Assembly (NCBI GenBank): GCA_947245585.1
Contig: CAMXPV010000014.1
Coordinates: 17,392-81,391 of the forward strand
DNA length: 64,000 bases
Reading direction: 5' to 3'
Origin: an uncultured Lachnospiraceae bacterium
GTDB lineage: Bacteria > Bacillota > Clostridia > Lachnospirales > Lachnospiraceae
Positions within the stretch are counted from its first letter, which is position 1; every line of letters begins with the position of its first letter. Shown here in pieces: positions 36,351-44,871 of the stretch. The notes beneath the pieces were generated by a model. It did not search any database. It saw only the letters and a list, made by a program, of their open reading frames with translations, and had not been told where the DNA came from. Both the position numbers and the translations under genes were made by a program.

Positions 36351-37865
36351 TTATTTGTCACCTCCCGCAATCGTATTCATAACCGTACCCTGGTTCAGAT
36401 CTTCACCCGTAAGCTCACCCACTGCCTTGCGGTCACGCATGACGATCAGACGGGAACAGGTCCGCAGCATCTCGTCAAGCTCCGAAGAAATAAAGGTTAC
36501 ACTCATACCCTCGGATGCCAACTGCAGTACCAGTTTCTGGATATCAACCTTCGTACCCACGTCGATACCTCTGGTCGGCTCATCCAAAATCAAATATTCG
36601 GGATGGGTAAAGAGCCATCTTGCCAGAATCACCTTCTGTTGGTTACCACCGGAAAGCGACTTGATCGGCGTATCCTTGGATGCTGTCTTAATATTCAAAA
36701 GTTTTATGTACTCGTCTGCAACCTTATTGGCCTCTGCCTTAGAAAACGGTTTGAAAAATCCCCTTAATACCTGCTGTGCCAAAATAATATTGTCGCGCAC
36801 GGACAGGTCTCCAACGATGCCGTCCACCTTACGGTCCTCCGGAAGATAGGCAATGCCGTTCTTCATGGCATCAAGCGGCTTCGCAATCTTTACGTCCTTG
36901 CCGTTCATCTTGACTTTTCCGCCGGTCACTCTGTCCGCGCCAAAAATCGCGCGCACACACTCGCTTCGTCCGGAGCCAAGAAGACCGGTGAAACCATTGA
37001 CCTCACCTTTATTGATATGGAAGTCAAAAGGTTTGATACCCGCATTGCTGACAAGGCCTTCCGCCTCCAGTACAGGAGCGGTGCCTTTTTCCGCCTGATA
37101 TGCCTTCGTCTCGCTCTTGATGTCGGAAAGGTCATCCACCTCTTTACCAAGCATCTTGGATACAAGCTGTACGCGGGGCAGCTTTTCAATCTCATACTCA
37201 CCCACAAGCTTGCCGTCTCTCATAACGGTGATTCTGTCGCAGACCTCATATACCTGCTCCAAAAAGTGTGTTACGAAAATAATGCCTACGCCCTTGGCAC
37301 GGAGATCCCGCATCAGCTTAAAGAGCTTTTCAACCTCCTGCTCATCCAGTGAGGAAGTCGGCTCATCCAGAATCAGAACCTTACATTCCATGTCAACCGC
37401 ACGGGCAATGGCAATCATCTGCTGCACCGCCAGAGAACAGGTGCCAAGCTGCTGGGATGCCCTCGCAGGTATCTGCAGCGATTCCAGAATCCTATCCGTA
37501 TCCGTGTTCATTTTTTTCCAGTTCTGCACCGTACCCTTGGTACGGGCAATAAACATATTCTCAGCCACGGTGAGGTTCGGGCAGAGCGTTATCTCCTGAT
37601 ACACGGTACTGATACCCATATTCTGCGCATCCTGGGGCGAATGAATCACTACCGGGCCCTCCGTGCCGTCCAAGAAGATGTCTCCGTCCTCTTTGCCGTA
37701 AACCCCGGTAAGAACCTTGATCAGCGTTGATTTTCCAGCGCCGTTCTCCCCCATCAGCGCATGAATTTCACCCTTGCGCAGTGTAAAGTCCACGCCCTGC
37801 AAGGCGTGCACTCCGGGGAAGATTTTGTGAATGCCTCTCATCTTCAATACAACATTTCCTTCCAC
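36351..37865 (-). CDS. ytfR: CUT2 sugar ABC transporter ATPase (YtfR-like)
   Basis: About 504 residues with two nucleotide-binding domains. I chose GTG at 37865: GGGAGG lies 11 bases upstream and the product then begins VEGNVVLKMRGIHKIF, matching normal family N-termini; the longer frame extends into a hairpin. First Walker A GENGAGKS, Walker B VLILDEPTSSLD; second domain with degenerate GLLGSGRSE, signature LSGGNQQK and LILDEPTRGID. Energises the YtfT/YjfF-like channel. Confidence 0.9.
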   Translation of the reverse strand: MEGNVVLKMRGIHKIFPGVHALQGVDFTLRKGEIHALMGENGAGKSTLIKVLTGVYGKEDGDIFLDGTEGPVVIHSPQDAQNMGISTVYQEITLCPNLTVAENMFIARTKGTVQNWKKMNTDTDRILESLQIPARASQQLGTCSLAVQQMIAIARAVDMECKVLILDEPTSSLDEQEVEKLFKLMRDLRAKGVGIIFVTHFLEQVYEVCDRITVMRDGKLVGEYEIEKLPRVQLVSKMLGKEVDDLSDIKSETKAYQAEKGTAPVLEAEGLVSNAGIKPFDFHINKGEVNGFTGLLGSGRSECVRAIFGADRVTGGKVKMNGKDVKIAKPLDAMKNGIAYLPEDRKVDGIVGDLSVRDNIILAQQVLRGFFKPFSKAEANKVADEYIKLLNIKTASKDTPIKSLSGGNQQKVILARWLFTHPEYLILDEPTRGIDVGTKVDIQKLVLQLASEGMSVTFISSELDEMLRTCSRLIVMRDRKAVGELTGEDLNQGTVMNTIAGGDK

Positions 37866-37908
37866 TCTCAGGTCCACCTCCCAATATTTTATAGTTTTTT
37901 TCGTGCAA

Positions 37909-37946
37909 ACGAGCGCGGGCAGGCTTTTTCGCTGCGCCGCGCTCGT
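37909..37946 (-). other. intercistronic stem-loop between the ytfQ-like and ytfR-like genes
   Basis: ACGAGCGCGG (37909-37918) and CCGCGCTCGT (37937-37946) form a perfect 10-base GC-rich stem in the 126-base gap. No T run follows on the minus strand. It probably protects the upstream message or partly stops transcription, giving more binding protein than transporter. Confidence 0.65.
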
Positions 37947-37991
37947 CTCATACATTATAACATATTTTTTGTTGTGTTACAAAGTATTAGA

Positions 37992-39104
37992 TTAAATTCC
38001 GTAGTTGTCTACGTCCTCCTGAGTAATGGTTTCTGCATCGAAGCCCTTCTCATCCATGATGATCACCTTCTCAGCAGGCGTACCGCCGCTCTCAAGGGTC
38101 TTGATAACCTCATCAATGTAAGAAGACTGGAAAGGATTACACTGTCCATCGTAATTCCAGTTGCCTGCAAGCAGCTCTTCAAGAGCCCACTTGTTGCAGT
38201 CAAAGCCCATTACGATAACGTCCTTGCCTACGCCGTGAGAGATGTTAGCTGCATCCAGAGCTGCAACTGCGCCCTTAGCCATATCGTCGTTCTCAGCGTA
38301 GATTACGTTGAACTCTTTACCGGAGCTGATTACAGACTGCACGATCTGCTGTGCATTCTCTGCGTTCCAGGAAGCGGTCTGCTGCTCAACCATGTTCCAG
38401 TTAGCCTCTGCAGCTACCTTCTCATCCAGAGCTTTGGTACGGCCCTGCTGTGCTGCGGAACCCATCTGGCCCTGAAGGTGGATGATATTGTAGGTCTCAA
38501 GATTCTGACCTGCAAGCCAATCTACTGCGGTCTGACCTTCCTTATCCATGTCGGACACGATAGATGCTGCGTAAAGACTGTCATCAGCGTCGATGGTACG
38601 GTCGAACAGGATAACCTGAACGCCCTGATCCTGCGCATCCTGTAAAACGGTATCCCAACCTGCGGTATCTGCTGCGGAGAGAAGCAGATAGTCAACGCCG
38701 TCCTGAATGAACTGCTGTGCTGCCTTCACCTGATCCTCATTTGCATTACCTACTGCAGGGTTACCATATGCAAAAGATGCGGAATAACCGTTCTCCTCGG
38801 TAAATGCTGCCTTCAGATCCGCGTCGTTCGCGGTACGATAACCGGACTCACTGGGATCGTTGTTGATGATACCAACAGTAATCAACTCGCCGTCTGCTGC
38901 AGGAGCCTCTGCCTCTGCTGCCGGTGCTTCCTCTGCTGCGGGTGCCTCTTCTGCTGCCGGTGCTTCCTCTGCTGCAGGAGCCTCTGCCTCTGCTGCCGGT
39001 GCCTCTGCCGCAGGTGCTGCTGCTTCCTCAGAAGCGCCGCCACAGCCTGCCAGAGTAGCCATAACCATAGCGCCTGTCAGTAATACTGCTAATTTTTTCT
39101 TCAT
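37992..39104 (-). CDS. ytfQ: sugar-binding lipoprotein (YtfQ-like)
   Basis: About 370 residues from ATG at 39104, behind GGGAGG. The lipoprotein signal is MKKKLAVLLTGAMVMATLAGC. A linker of about 45 Ala, Glu and Pro residues follows, then an RbsB/YtfQ-type fold: ESGYRTANDADLKAAFTEENG, DGVDYLLLSAADTAGWDTV, QVILFDRTIDADDSLYAA and FDCNKWALEELLAG. The ESGxRTAN opening is characteristic of YtfQ, which binds galactofuranose in E. coli. A paralogue tethered to the membrane at 42.2-43.3 kb shares this opening. Confidence 0.9.
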   Translation of the reverse strand: MKKKLAVLLTGAMVMATLAGCGGASEEAAAPAAEAPAAEAEAPAAEEAPAAEEAPAAEEAPAAEAEAPAADGELITVGIINNDPSESGYRTANDADLKAAFTEENGYSASFAYGNPAVGNANEDQVKAAQQFIQDGVDYLLLSAADTAGWDTVLQDAQDQGVQVILFDRTIDADDSLYAASIVSDMDKEGQTAVDWLAGQNLETYNIIHLQGQMGSAAQQGRTKALDEKVAAEANWNMVEQQTASWNAENAQQIVQSVISSGKEFNVIYAENDDMAKGAVAALDAANISHGVGKDVIVMGFDCNKWALEELLAGNWNYDGQCNPFQSSYIDEVIKTLESGGTPAEKVIIMDEKGFDAETITQEDVDNYGI

Positions 39105-39210
39105 TCTAGTTTCCTCCCTTTCATGGTTCGCTCCCATCACAAGTCTGCGGTGAGAGAACTATGTTTTTGAGATCGGGATTGTATGTTTCCCGTCCCTGAG
39201 AACACTTTAG

Positions 39211-39261
39211 CAAAATGCACGACCGGATTCAACACCCAAAATCATCCTTTTGTGCATTTTG
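39211..39261. promoter_or_regulatory. inverted repeat CAAAATGCAC ... GTGCATTTTG
   Basis: Perfect 10-base arms (39211-39220 and 39252-39261) with 31 bases between. It lies in the 417-base gene-free region 39105-39521 between the ytfQ-like gene and the divergent GntR/LacI-type gene. Candidate operator for the response regulator or the repressor. Confidence 0.45.
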
Positions 39262-39270
39262 GATGGGTTC

Positions 39271-39315
39271 AACAATACAAATTTGTGATATAATAAGAAA
39301 AAACAATACAAATTT
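39271..39315. promoter_or_regulatory. direct repeat AACAATACAAATTT, two copies 31 bases apart
   Basis: Copies at 39271-39284 and 39302-39315, spaced by about three DNA turns so both face one side. The first contains the palindrome ACAAATTTGT (39277-39286). A TATAAT (39289-39294) on the plus strand lies between them. The layout fits paired regulator binding over the divergent promoters. Confidence 0.5.
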
Positions 39316-39521
39316 TATTTTTGAGGGTATTTTTTTACGATTTGGTTCCTTTTTTATTGATTTTAACAATAGATTTTCCCATTTATGCCATATCCGTTTT
39401 ATAGTAATTCTTATCAAATCACGAAATATAACGGTGTTTTTTTCCGCTCAGTGGTTTTTTATGAATAATTTTGAAGTAATTTGTAAACAAACCGTGAACA
39501 AAAAAAGGAGATTTTTTTACT

Positions 39522-40604
39522 ATGAGCAAGTACGAAACACTTTCGGAACAACTTACGGAACAGATTCTCAAAAATCTGCAGCGGGGAATCACCGCGCTGC
39601 CCACCGAAGCGCAGATTGCCGCTCAGTACCGTGTCAGCCGCCAGACCGTGCGGGCAGCGCTCTCTCTTCTGCGCGAAAAGGGGCTGATCGAAAGCCGTCA
39701 GGGAAGCGGCTCCTACGCCACCGGGCTCTCCCCCTCCTCTTCCGGGAATGTAATCCCTATTCTGATCGCCAACAGCCAGGAATACATTTATCCTCATCTG
39801 CTCGCCGATATCCGTTCCGCTCTGGCTGAAAAAAATTATCAGCTGCAGATCCGTCCCACGGACAACGACCCTTTCACAGAACGGCAGATCCTGCTCTCTC
39901 TGTTGGATGCGCCTCCCCGCGGTCTGATCGTGGAGGGTTCTAAAAGCGCCCTTCCCACACCGAATGCGGATCTCTACGAAAAATTGAAAGCAGGCGGCAC
40001 CCGTCTGCTCTTTCTTCATAATAAATATGACGCATTGGCCGAGGAGGTCTGCGTCAAGGATGACAACTACTACGGAGGCTATCTTCTGGCCGACCATCTT
40101 GCAGGGCTTGGCCACACCTCCATCGCCGGACTTTTCAAAGCGGACGACAAGCAGGGCCCGGAACGCTATCTTGGCGCGGTATCCTGTCTGCGCGATCTGG
40201 GATTGAAATTCCAAAGCTCCCACGTGGGTTGGTTTTTGTCCTCCGATGTGGAGGCATTGGAAAAGAAACAGGACACCCGTTTCCTTGCCGCCTTTGTCAA
40301 GGAATGTCTTTCCGGCTGTTCCGCCGTGATCTGCTATAACGACGAGATTGCCTACTGGCTGATGAAGGAACTTTCCTACGCCCACATGCAGGTTCCCCGG
40401 GACATCTCGATCGTCTGCTTCGACAACAGTTATCTGAGCGAGCTGAGCAAAGTCCGGATCACCACCATGACCCACAAACCGCACGAAATGGGACGCTGTG
40501 TGGCCGACACCATGGTTTGTTTACTGCAAGGAATCTCCGCAGTATCGCAGGAGCTCCCCTGGGAACTGGTGCGCAAAGAGAGCGACGGCCCTGCCCGCTC
40601 TTAA
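39522..40604 (+). CDS. second AraR-like repressor (GntR DNA-binding plus LacI-type sensor)
   Basis: 360 residues. GntR winged helix at about 5-68 (LPTEAQIAAQYRVSRQTVRAA, then IESRQGSGSYA), followed by a LacI-type sensor at about 75-350 (IPILIANSQEYIYPHLL, GLFKADDKQGPERYLGA, VICYNDEIAYWLMKEL). It is similar in layout and motifs to the araR-like protein at 24.8 kb. AAAAAGGAG precedes ATG. Divergent from the YtfQ-like operon, which it most likely controls. Its stop codon shares TTAA with the stop of the convergent response regulator gene. Confidence 0.88.
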   Translation: MSKYETLSEQLTEQILKNLQRGITALPTEAQIAAQYRVSRQTVRAALSLLREKGLIESRQGSGSYATGLSPSSSGNVIPILIANSQEYIYPHLLADIRSALAEKNYQLQIRPTDNDPFTERQILLSLLDAPPRGLIVEGSKSALPTPNADLYEKLKAGGTRLLFLHNKYDALAEEVCVKDDNYYGGYLLADHLAGLGHTSIAGLFKADDKQGPERYLGAVSCLRDLGLKFQSSHVGWFLSSDVEALEKKQDTRFLAAFVKECLSGCSAVICYNDEIAYWLMKELSYAHMQVPRDISIVCFDNSYLSELSKVRITTMTHKPHEMGRCVADTMVCLLQGISAVSQELPWELVRKESDGPARS

Positions 40605-42229
40605 ACTTTACCTCCCGTGCGGTACTCTCTTGGTGTACATCCCTGCGTTTTTTTAAAGACAAAGCTAAAGTAATGCGGATCCTTGTAGCCCACCTCCTGG
40701 GCGATCTCCCCGGTGTGCATCTGTGTCTGGCGCAAAAGCTTTTTTGCCTTTTCCATGCGTTTTCCCGTCACGTACTCCACGAAGGTCACCTGCATGGCCC
40801 GGGAGAAAATCGCGCTGAAATAGTTGGCGCTGACGTTCACTTCCCCCGCCACCAGATTCAGGGAAAGATTTTCCTGCGAATAGTTTTCTTCTATATAAGA
40901 GAGCGCTTTTTTCAGAATGCGCTCGCTCTGGTTGTCCGATTCCCTGTCCCGCAGTTCAAGGGCTTTCTCCACCAGGCCGCAGAAATATTCCTGTAATTCC
41001 TCCGCATCATACTGTCTCTCCGGTGTCAATCCCCTGCCATCCATAAGCTGTATCAGCTCCTCTTTCTCACAGCCAAGAGATTCCACGTAGGCAGCCGTCA
41101 CAAAGTAGGCATGAATCGTCAGGTAATTACGAAACATAGCCGACTGCACCGCCTCTCCCAGAGAGAGCATATAGTTCTCCACGTAGTCTTCTACCTCATC
41201 CCTTACGCCCCGCAGCAGGAAATCCCGCATCATCTCCGAATCCACCTTTGCCAAATCAATATCCCCGATTCTGCCGCCCTCCTCCTTTCCGGGTACATGC
41301 AGGCTTACCGTCTCCCCGGTAAAGACGTGCTGCCCCGGCATCAAAAAGCGATAGGCAAAAAGATGGTTTGCATTGCTGTAACACTGCGCCAAAAGGCTCA
41401 GTCTCTCCACCGGTTCCCCTACAGCCACATACCAGTCCAGCATTTCCTGGGCCGGCCGGCAGATCCGTTCTACATTTTCCAGGCTTCTGGCCGTCAATTC
41501 CGGCATCTGTTCCACGCTGCCCTTGATCAGCACACCGTAGGTATTCACATTCCATCGGAAGACAAGATTCTCCGGATACCGCACAAAGTAATGTAAAAGC
41601 TCCTCCCGTTTTCTGGCAAAATCCTCGGATTCCATGCCCATATTCTCCCCGGTCTGCTTTTCCTGTAAATTAAACAACAAAATGTTGTAACAGGCCGCAT
41701 TGATTTTGAGCGAGAGCTTGGCTGCCTCCTCATAGATATCCTGAACCGGCATGCGGCCCTCAAAAACTTTCACAAAAAAATCCGTTCTGGAAAACTGTTC
41801 GTACTCCCTGGCCTCGCTCTGGAACTTTTCCTGAAAGGTCTTCTGCTCCCGTTCATTCTCAATCTTTGTCTTAAGCTCCGCCAAGACCTTTTGCATAGCC
41901 GCCCTCGTAATGGGCTTTAACAGATACTGCTCCACGCCCACCTGAATCGCGCCTCTGGCATACTCAAAATCATCGTACCCGCTTATGATAATAATCTTCA
42001 TGTCCGGGAACTCCTGATGCACCAGACGGCTCAGGGACAGCCCATCCATAAAGGGCATTTTGATATCTGTGAGCAGGACATCCGGCTTCATCTTCTGTAT
42101 GAGAGGAAGGGCCATCTCCCCATCGCTGGCCTCCCCCACAAACTCATACCCATACTGCTGCCACGGAATATTATCTCTAAGCCCTTCCCTGACAATGCTC
42201 TCATCCTCAACCAGAAACACTTTCAGCAT
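40601..42229 (-). CDS. YesN-type response regulator with AraC DNA-binding domain
   Basis: 542 residues. The receiver domain (1-120) has Asp55 in LLTDIKMPFMDG as phosphorylation site and Lys in YLLKPI. A middle region of about 280 residues follows, then an AraC-type double helix-turn-helix at about 440-540 (LAGEVNVSANYFSAIFSRA, GEIAQEVGYKDPHYFS). It should answer the kinase at 43.3-44.7 kb. It is the last gene of the kinase / binding protein / regulator operon, 13 bases after the binding protein. Likely target is the YtfQ-like transporter nearby. Confidence 0.92.
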   Translation of the reverse strand: MLKVFLVEDESIVREGLRDNIPWQQYGYEFVGEASDGEMALPLIQKMKPDVLLTDIKMPFMDGLSLSRLVHQEFPDMKIIIISGYDDFEYARGAIQVGVEQYLLKPITRAAMQKVLAELKTKIENEREQKTFQEKFQSEAREYEQFSRTDFFVKVFEGRMPVQDIYEEAAKLSLKINAACYNILLFNLQEKQTGENMGMESEDFARKREELLHYFVRYPENLVFRWNVNTYGVLIKGSVEQMPELTARSLENVERICRPAQEMLDWYVAVGEPVERLSLLAQCYSNANHLFAYRFLMPGQHVFTGETVSLHVPGKEEGGRIGDIDLAKVDSEMMRDFLLRGVRDEVEDYVENYMLSLGEAVQSAMFRNYLTIHAYFVTAAYVESLGCEKEELIQLMDGRGLTPERQYDAEELQEYFCGLVEKALELRDRESDNQSERILKKALSYIEENYSQENLSLNLVAGEVNVSANYFSAIFSRAMQVTFVEYVTGKRMEKAKKLLRQTQMHTGEIAQEVGYKDPHYFSFVFKKTQGCTPREYRTGGKV

Positions 42230-42242
42230 TTGCTTCTCCCTT

Positions 42243-43268
42243 CTAATAACTTCTCTCGTCCAAAACTTCCTGCGTCACGTTCTCCATTGTGAAAACGTCC
42301 TCTTCCACATAATACTGTTTTTCGACCGATTCCCCTGCTTCCAACATGTCGATCACCCGCAGCAGGTACTCTCCCTGATTGGGATTACATTCAATATCAA
42401 CGTTAATCGTCCCTTCCGCCACCATCTCCAGCGCGCCCTCTACCGCATCGAAAGAGATAATCATGATATCGCCGTCCACACCCACCGTCCGCCCGGATTC
42501 CCGAATCGCCTCAATGGCCCCAAAAGTCATATCGTCATTTTGGGACACCACCACGTCGATGCTCGGGTACTTGTTCAAAAATCCGCGCATCACTTCCTTC
42601 CCCTTGGTGGAAGTAAACTCCGCGCACTTCTGTTCCAGAATATTCCAGTTTGCATGCTCACGGGCGACAGAGTCAAAGCCCACCGTCCGCCCAAGCTGCG
42701 AAGAGGAACCCTCCGTTCCTGCAAGCACCACGATGTTGACGGATTCCTGGGCATCCCCCCTCTTTCTGAGCTCCTGTTCCAACCAGTGCCCGGCCTTTTC
42801 GCCCTCTTCCTCAAAATTACTGCCCACACAGGTCACATACAAACTCTCATCTTCCACATCCACGCTTCTGTCCATGAGGATAACGGGAATTTCCGCTTCC
42901 TTCGCTTCCTGCAGCACAGTGTCCCAACCGGTCTCCACCACGGGCGAAAAGATAATGTAATCCACCCTCTGGGAGATAAAGCTTCTGATCGCCTTGAGCT
43001 GATTTTCCTGCCGCTGTCTGGCGTTATTATAAACCAAAAAATAACCGTTCTCCTTCGTAAAGGCATTCTGCACCGATTCCGTATTGGCAGTCCGGAATCC
43101 CGATTCACTGCCAAGCTGTGACACGCCCACCACAATCCGGTTGTCTTTCTCCACCTGCGTCATTTCCTCAACATCCGTAAAAAGCCTGCTGCCAAATATC
43201 ATAAGCATCAAGACCAATACAAGGAGTATTCCGGCCATTACGGCGCCATAAGATCTTTTACGAAACAT
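42243..43268 (-). CDS. membrane-tethered sugar-binding protein of the two-component operon
   Basis: 341 residues. An uncleaved N-terminal span (YGAVMAGILLVLVLMLMIF) anchors an RbsB-type binding domain facing outside. It opens VGVSQLGSESGFRTANTESV, closely matching the YtfQ-like lipoprotein (ESGYRTAN, DTAGWDTVLQ vs ETGWDTVLQ). It has no lipobox and no transporter genes of its own, and lies between the kinase and regulator genes, so it is read as a ligand sensor that passes a sugar signal to the kinase. A similar arrangement is known for clostridial XylFII-LytS systems. Confidence 0.85.
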   Translation of the reverse strand: MFRKRSYGAVMAGILLVLVLMLMIFGSRLFTDVEEMTQVEKDNRIVVGVSQLGSESGFRTANTESVQNAFTKENGYFLVYNNARQRQENQLKAIRSFISQRVDYIIFSPVVETGWDTVLQEAKEAEIPVILMDRSVDVEDESLYVTCVGSNFEEEGEKAGHWLEQELRKRGDAQESVNIVVLAGTEGSSSQLGRTVGFDSVAREHANWNILEQKCAEFTSTKGKEVMRGFLNKYPSIDVVVSQNDDMTFGAIEAIRESGRTVGVDGDIMIISFDAVEGALEMVAEGTINVDIECNPNQGEYLLRVIDMLEAGESVEKQYYVEEDVFTMENVTQEVLDERSY

Positions 43269-43269
43269 G

Positions 43270-44742
43270 TCATTCCTCCTTTTCCTCCGTATACGGAACC
43301 GCCGGTATCATAATCTCCACGCATGTGCCCTTTCCTTTGGCGGAAGTAATCTGCATACCGTACTCCGTCCCGAAATTCATACGGATTCTCTCGTTGACAT
43401 TGGCCAGGCCAAACCCCTTCTCCGTCTCTTTGCACGGCTTTTTGATCTCCTCCTGCAGCTTGTAAAGTTCCTCCTCCTCCATGCCGACGCCGTTATCCTC
43501 CACGGTAAACCGTATCTCATCCCCACAGAGCCTGCCGGTTACAAGAATATTTCCTTTCGCCCGCTTATATTTAATACCATGGTAAAGAGAATTTTCTACC
43601 AGCGGCTGAAGCGTCAGCTTTAAAATCTGATACCGGTAAAGCTCAGGATCAATTTGAATCTCATACTCCAAAATATCCCGATAACGCATCTGCTGAATTT
43701 CCAGATAACTTTTAATATGAAGTTCTTCTTCCTGAATGGTAATATATTCCTTTCCCTTGCTGAGTACCAGGCGGAAAAATTCCGACAAAGACATTACCAT
43801 ATTTACCGCCTGATCAGAATCCTTTCCCTCGATCAGCCACACGATGGTATCCAACGTATTGTACAGAAAATGGGGATTAATCTGCTCCTGCAAAAGCCGC
43901 AGGTCCGCCTTTCGCATTTTTCTTTCATCTTCCTTGATCTTTGTCACCAACCCCTCAAGGCTCTCGGTCATACCGTTTACGCTTTCCGCCAAAACAGCCA
44001 CCTCGTCCTGCGATTCCACTTTAGCCCTGACAGAGAAATCTCCCTTGGCAACCTGCTCCGTCACTTTGGACAGTTCCTTGATGGGTCTTGTAATATCCAT
44101 CACAATCATGACAATCAAAATCATGACCAACAATATTAAAAAGATAAGCATCCCGCCGCAAAAAAGGGTAAAACTGTGCACTTTCACATTCAGTTGGCTC
44201 GTCAGATGCTCCATGCTTTTGGTCTGATAATAGATATAATACTGGATATTATCCTGAATCAGCTCCGTTAAAATATAAATGTTATCCTCAAGCATCACAA
44301 TATTGGTGTCATAGCCCACATCCGTTTCCAAATTCATCCGAATATCATCCACGCGGTTTTCCAACGTGTCAATGTTTCGTAACAGAATCTGTAATCTGAC
44401 ACGGCTTTCCCCATCCGTCGTAATGCTCATAAGATTGCCAAACTCATCCCGAAGTTCATGCAAAAGCACGTACGGGTCCACCAGACTTCCATCGCTTCCC
44501 ACAGTATCAAAAGTAACGGCACCCACCACAAGCTTGTAAAGGCTTTCGTCCATCTCCTCTTTAAAATTCAGGTTATAGTTATTCGCAACGGTCAGGTTGT
44601 CCACAATGGCTTCATAGGCTCCGCTGTAATTGTGCAGTGCATAAACCAGATAGAGGGACATCACCAGAAACGGGAGCCCGACCGCTATAGACAGCAAAAT
44701 CAATTTATACTTGATGGAATATTTTACAATTGCAGGCTGCAT
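43270..44742 (-). CDS. YesM-type sensor histidine kinase
   Basis: About 490 residues from ATG at 44742 behind GGAGGAG; the frame extends 47 codons further with no support. Span near 13-35, an extracytoplasmic region of about 200 residues, a second span near 230-255 (LIFLILLVMILIVMIVM), a HAMP region, then the LytS/YesM kinase core. The phosphorylated His is in INPHFLYNTLD. ATP-binding motifs are LVENSLYHG, DNGVGM and GFGLANV. One base separates it from the sensor-protein gene. It probably detects sugar through that protein. Confidence 0.92.
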   Translation of the reverse strand: MQPAIVKYSIKYKLILLSIAVGLPFLVMSLYLVYALHNYSGAYEAIVDNLTVANNYNLNFKEEMDESLYKLVVGAVTFDTVGSDGSLVDPYVLLHELRDEFGNLMSITTDGESRVRLQILLRNIDTLENRVDDIRMNLETDVGYDTNIVMLEDNIYILTELIQDNIQYYIYYQTKSMEHLTSQLNVKVHSFTLFCGGMLIFLILLVMILIVMIVMDITRPIKELSKVTEQVAKGDFSVRAKVESQDEVAVLAESVNGMTESLEGLVTKIKEDERKMRKADLRLLQEQINPHFLYNTLDTIVWLIEGKDSDQAVNMVMSLSEFFRLVLSKGKEYITIQEEELHIKSYLEIQQMRYRDILEYEIQIDPELYRYQILKLTLQPLVENSLYHGIKYKRAKGNILVTGRLCGDEIRFTVEDNGVGMEEEELYKLQEEIKKPCKETEKGFGLANVNERIRMNFGTEYGMQITSAKGKGTCVEIMIPAVPYTEEKEE

Positions 44743-44797
44743 ATACTTTTCTCCTCCGTTTTCCATTTTACCAATTTTCTGGCAAAAGATAAAGCGT

Positions 44798-44826
44798 TTG
44801 CAATCTTTTCCATTAGGGTGTAATAT
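44798..44826 (+). promoter_or_regulatory. predicted promoter of the GGEEF cyclase gene
   Basis: -35 TTGCAA (44798-44803), 17-base spacer, -10 TAATAT (44821-44826), about 45 bases upstream of the start. The gap to the divergent kinase gene also holds the AT-rich dyad ATATTTTT-tt-AAAAATAT (44835-44852). Confidence 0.5.
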
Positions 44827-44871
44827 AAGTGTGGATATTTTTTTAAAAATATAAGCGAAAGAATATGATTG

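Noticed and set aside
44790..44803. Possible CcpA cre site (TGCAAACGCTTTAT on the minus strand)
   Set aside because: Three mismatches to the consensus, and it overlaps a predicted -35; not enough to list.
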